DNA of 8,315 nucleotides from Archangium sp. (GTDB taxonomy: Bacteria; Myxococcota; Myxococcia; Myxococcales; Myxococcaceae), in assembly GCA_016793525.1 (NCBI GenBank), contig JAEUJT010000507.1:1-8315 (forward strand), in the 5' to 3' direction. The position numbers and the translations under genes were made by a program. Within the stretch, counting starts at the first letter, position 1; each line of letters opens with the position of its first letter. Positions 6,634 through 8,315 of the stretch are shown one piece after another. The notes under the pieces are model-generated. The model ran no database searches. It had not been told where the DNA came from and was given only the letters and a program-made list of their open reading frames with translations.

Positions 6634-6710
6634 CGGCCTCCCATACCGTGAGCGCGCCGCCGGAGCGACGGCGTTTGAACTTGGCGGGCTCCCGGTGGTA
6701 CTGACCTCGC
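6634..6710. promoter_or_regulatory. Divergent intergenic region, DUF218 / Wzc
   Basis: These 77 bp lie between the two divergent GTG starts. On the plus strand TTGAAC (6675-6680) and TACTGA (6699-6704), the latter preceded by TGG, are a weak -35 and extended -10 pair with an 18 bp spacer; the predicted transcript would begin at about the GTG itself. CGCCG at 6655-6659 and CGGCG at 6669-6673 form a short inverted repeat. The region edges also show an imperfect inverted repeat (9 of 12 bases, 6631-6642 against 6686-6697). All are by-eye and may be chance in GC-rich DNA. Confidence 0.3.
6637..6642 (-). promoter_or_regulatory. Ribosome binding site of the DUF218 gene
   Basis: The minus strand reads GGGAGG, 3 bases before the GTG start. 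The spacing is shorter than usual, but the sequence is a strong anti-16S match and supports GTG as the start. Confidence 0.5.
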
Positions 6711-8315
6711 GTGGCGGTCTCTTCCGACGACATCACCAGCAGCGGCATCGACGTCAAACACTTCGTGCGGGCGGTGTTGCGCCGCAAGTGGCTCGTGGTG
6801 TTGGTGTTTTTGGTCGTGGTGGGCGGCGTGGCGCTGTTCACCAGCAAGCAGCCGAAGGTGTACGCGTCGCAGATCAGCTTGATCATCGACCCCAAAGAAC
6901 CGCGCTTCCTCGACTCCCAGATTCAAGACGTCAACAACGACAACTACTCGAACTTCTGGTCGAACAAGGAATACATCGAGACCCAGTTCAAGGTGATCAC
7001 CAGCCGGGCGGTGTCGCAGCGGGTGGTCGAGAAGCTGGGGCTGTCGGGCGACGCGTCGTTCCTCGGGCTCTCCCCGACGCTCGATGAGGCCACCAAGACC
7101 GCGCTGATGCCGAAGATCGACGCGGTGGCCATTCTGCAGGGGCGCATCAAGGTCGAGCCGCTGAAAGACTCCCGCGTCTCGTTCATCAAGATCGAAGACG
7201 GAGACCCGAACCGCGCCGCGCTCCTGGCCAACGAGGTGGCCCAGGCCTACATGGACGAGAGCCTGGCCCAGAAGCTGCGCGTCACCGAAAACGCCTCGAA
7301 GTGGCTCGACGAGCGCCGCGACAGCTTGGCCGAGAGCGCCAAGGTGAGCGAGCTGGCGCTGGACACGTTTCGCAAGCAGCAAGACATGCTCAGCGCGAAC
7401 ATCGACGACCGCGCCAACATGGTCAGCACCCGCCTGCAGGCCACCAGCACCGCGCTCACCGACGTGCAGCTGAAGATCGCCGGGCACAAGGCGCGGCTCG
7501 CGGCCATTCGCAGCGTGCAGCAACGCCAGGGCGCTGATGATCGGCTGTGGGCCGAGGCCCTCCCAGCGGCGCGGGAGAGCCAGAACCTCAACGAATACAA
7601 GAAGCGGGTCATCTCGCTCCGCAACGAGTGCAGCGAGCTGCAGTCGCGCTACCTCGACGATCACCCCAAGCTGCTCGAGTGCCGCGAGAAGCGCGAAGGC
7701 GCCGAAAAGGAGTTCGAGCGCGAGCTGTCGAACCTGGTGATGTCGTCGGAAGCCGAGCTGCGCGAGGCGCAGGAAAAGGAGCGCAACCTGGCGGCGATGT
7801 TCGCCGAGGTGAAGGCCGAGGCCTTCGAGGTCGAGAAGAAGCGGCTCGAGCTCGACCGCCTCCGCGCCGAGGCCGACAGCAACAAGCGGCAGTTCGACTC
7901 GGTCTTCAAGCGGCTCAAAGACATCGAGCTCTCCGGCATGTTGCGTACCTCGAACGTGCGCGTGCTCGACCAAGCCCGGCCGGTGATGTCGCCGGTGCGG
8001 CCCAACACGCTGCAGTCGCTGCTCGTCGGCATCGTGGCTGGTCTGCTGCTGGGCCTGGGTCTGGCGCTGCTGCTCGAGTACCTCGATTCCTCCATCACGT
8101 CTCAGCTCGACGTCGAAGAGCGCCTCGGCCTCTCATTTCTCGGCTTCGTGCCGACGATTCCCGAGAGCCCAGGTGGAGTGAAAGACCTGCACATGCACCG
8201 CGAGCCCAAGTCGATCGTGGCCGAGTGCACGCGCGCGGTGCGTACCAACCTGCTCTTCATGTCGCCCGACAAGCCGTTCCGCCGAATGTTGGTGACCTCG
8301 AGCGGGCCGCAAGAA
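6711..8315 (+). CDS. Wzz/Wzc polysaccharide co-polymerase with BY-kinase (partial)
   Basis: 535 codons are present and the frame runs off the right edge. This is a chain-length determinant of the Wzz/GumC type fused to a bacterial tyrosine kinase, acting in the inner membrane on exopolysaccharide export. A first membrane segment lies near residues 27-44 and a second near 436-457, preceded by the Pro-rich motif ARPVMSPVRPN. Between them are the periplasmic Wzz domain and long coiled-coil helices (about 185-410), including YLDDHPKLLE (315-324), a conserved point of these proteins. The kinase part begins at IVAECTRAVRTNLLF (502-516), and LVTSSGPQE (527-535) leads into the Walker A motif, which falls outside, so kinase activity cannot be judged. 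A TGA at 6702-6704 is in frame, so GTG at 6711 is the first possible start. No good ribosome binding site is seen. Confidence 0.93.
   Translation, partial: MAVSSDDITSSGIDVKHFVRAVLRRKWLVVLVFLVVVGGVALFTSKQPKVYASQISLIIDPKEPRFLDSQIQDVNNDNYSNFWSNKEYIETQFKVITSRAVSQRVVEKLGLSGDASFLGLSPTLDEATKTALMPKIDAVAILQGRIKVEPLKDSRVSFIKIEDGDPNRAALLANEVAQAYMDESLAQKLRVTENASKWLDERRDSLAESAKVSELALDTFRKQQDMLSANIDDRANMVSTRLQATSTALTDVQLKIAGHKARLAAIRSVQQRQGADDRLWAEALPAARESQNLNEYKKRVISLRNECSELQSRYLDDHPKLLECREKREGAEKEFERELSNLVMSSEAELREAQEKERNLAAMFAEVKAEAFEVEKKRLELDRLRAEADSNKRQFDSVFKRLKDIELSGMLRTSNVRVLDQARPVMSPVRPNTLQSLLVGIVAGLLLGLGLALLLEYLDSSITSQLDVEERLGLSFLGFVPTIPESPGGVKDLHMHREPKSIVAECTRAVRTNLLFMSPDKPFRRMLVTSSGPQE

Noticed and set aside
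6671..6710. Sigma-54 promoter before the Wzc gene
   Set aside because: TTGGC is present but no GC-containing -12 element follows at the needed distance.
6261..7973. 570-codon minus-strand open frame
   Set aside because: It is antisense to the Wzc gene and out of frame with the DUF218 gene; stop-poor shadows are expected in GC-rich DNA.

Overview
The window is GC-rich bacterial chromosome with strong G/C bias at third codon positions. Protein style suggests a myxobacterium (Myxococcota): a Cys-rich lipoprotein with a long Gly/Ser tether, a SEC-C-tagged methionine aminopeptidase, a solitary cyclic-nucleotide-binding protein, and a Wzc-type chain-length regulator/tyrosine kinase. This is inference from protein character; no rRNA or other marker gene is present. 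Eight genes fill almost all the sequence, two of them cut by the window edges. I see no tRNA, rRNA, CRISPR array or mobile element.

Left block (1-3772, all minus strand). Transcription runs right to left: a small lipoprotein cytochrome c (3446-3772), a stand-alone cyclic-nucleotide-binding domain protein (2979-3413), an unknown 151-residue protein (2519-2974), a SEC-C methionine aminopeptidase (1515-2522) and an aldo/keto reductase (611-1510). The last four genes are separated by 4 bp gaps or a 4 bp ATGA overlap, so they are probably one mRNA with coupled translation. After a 73 bp gap that holds a small hairpin and a good ribosome binding site comes a Cys-rich lipoprotein (537 to beyond base 1). 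It carries eight GGGSGGGL units encoded by a 24 bp tandem repeat. This gene is easily missed because the opposite strand shows an equally long Pro-rich open frame that has no other sign of being real.

Right block (3908-8315). A complete glutamine-dependent asparagine synthetase-family amidotransferase (+) diverges from the cytochrome gene across 135 bp. Its end overlaps by 28 bp the end of a convergent DUF218/YdcF-type membrane protein (-). That gene diverges across 77 bp from a Wzz/Wzc polysaccharide co-polymerase with the beginning of a bacterial tyrosine kinase domain (+), cut by the window just at its Walker A motif. An AsnB-like amidotransferase, a DUF218 protein and a Wzc together look like the edge of an exopolysaccharide or O-antigen locus. 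In that setting AsnB might amidate a sugar acid rather than make free asparagine, and the DUF218 protein might act in lipid-carrier or envelope metabolism.

No clearly new biological system is visible. The most interesting points are the concealed repeat lipoprotein, the unknown protein coupled to the methionine aminopeptidase, and the amidotransferase/DUF218/Wzc grouping.
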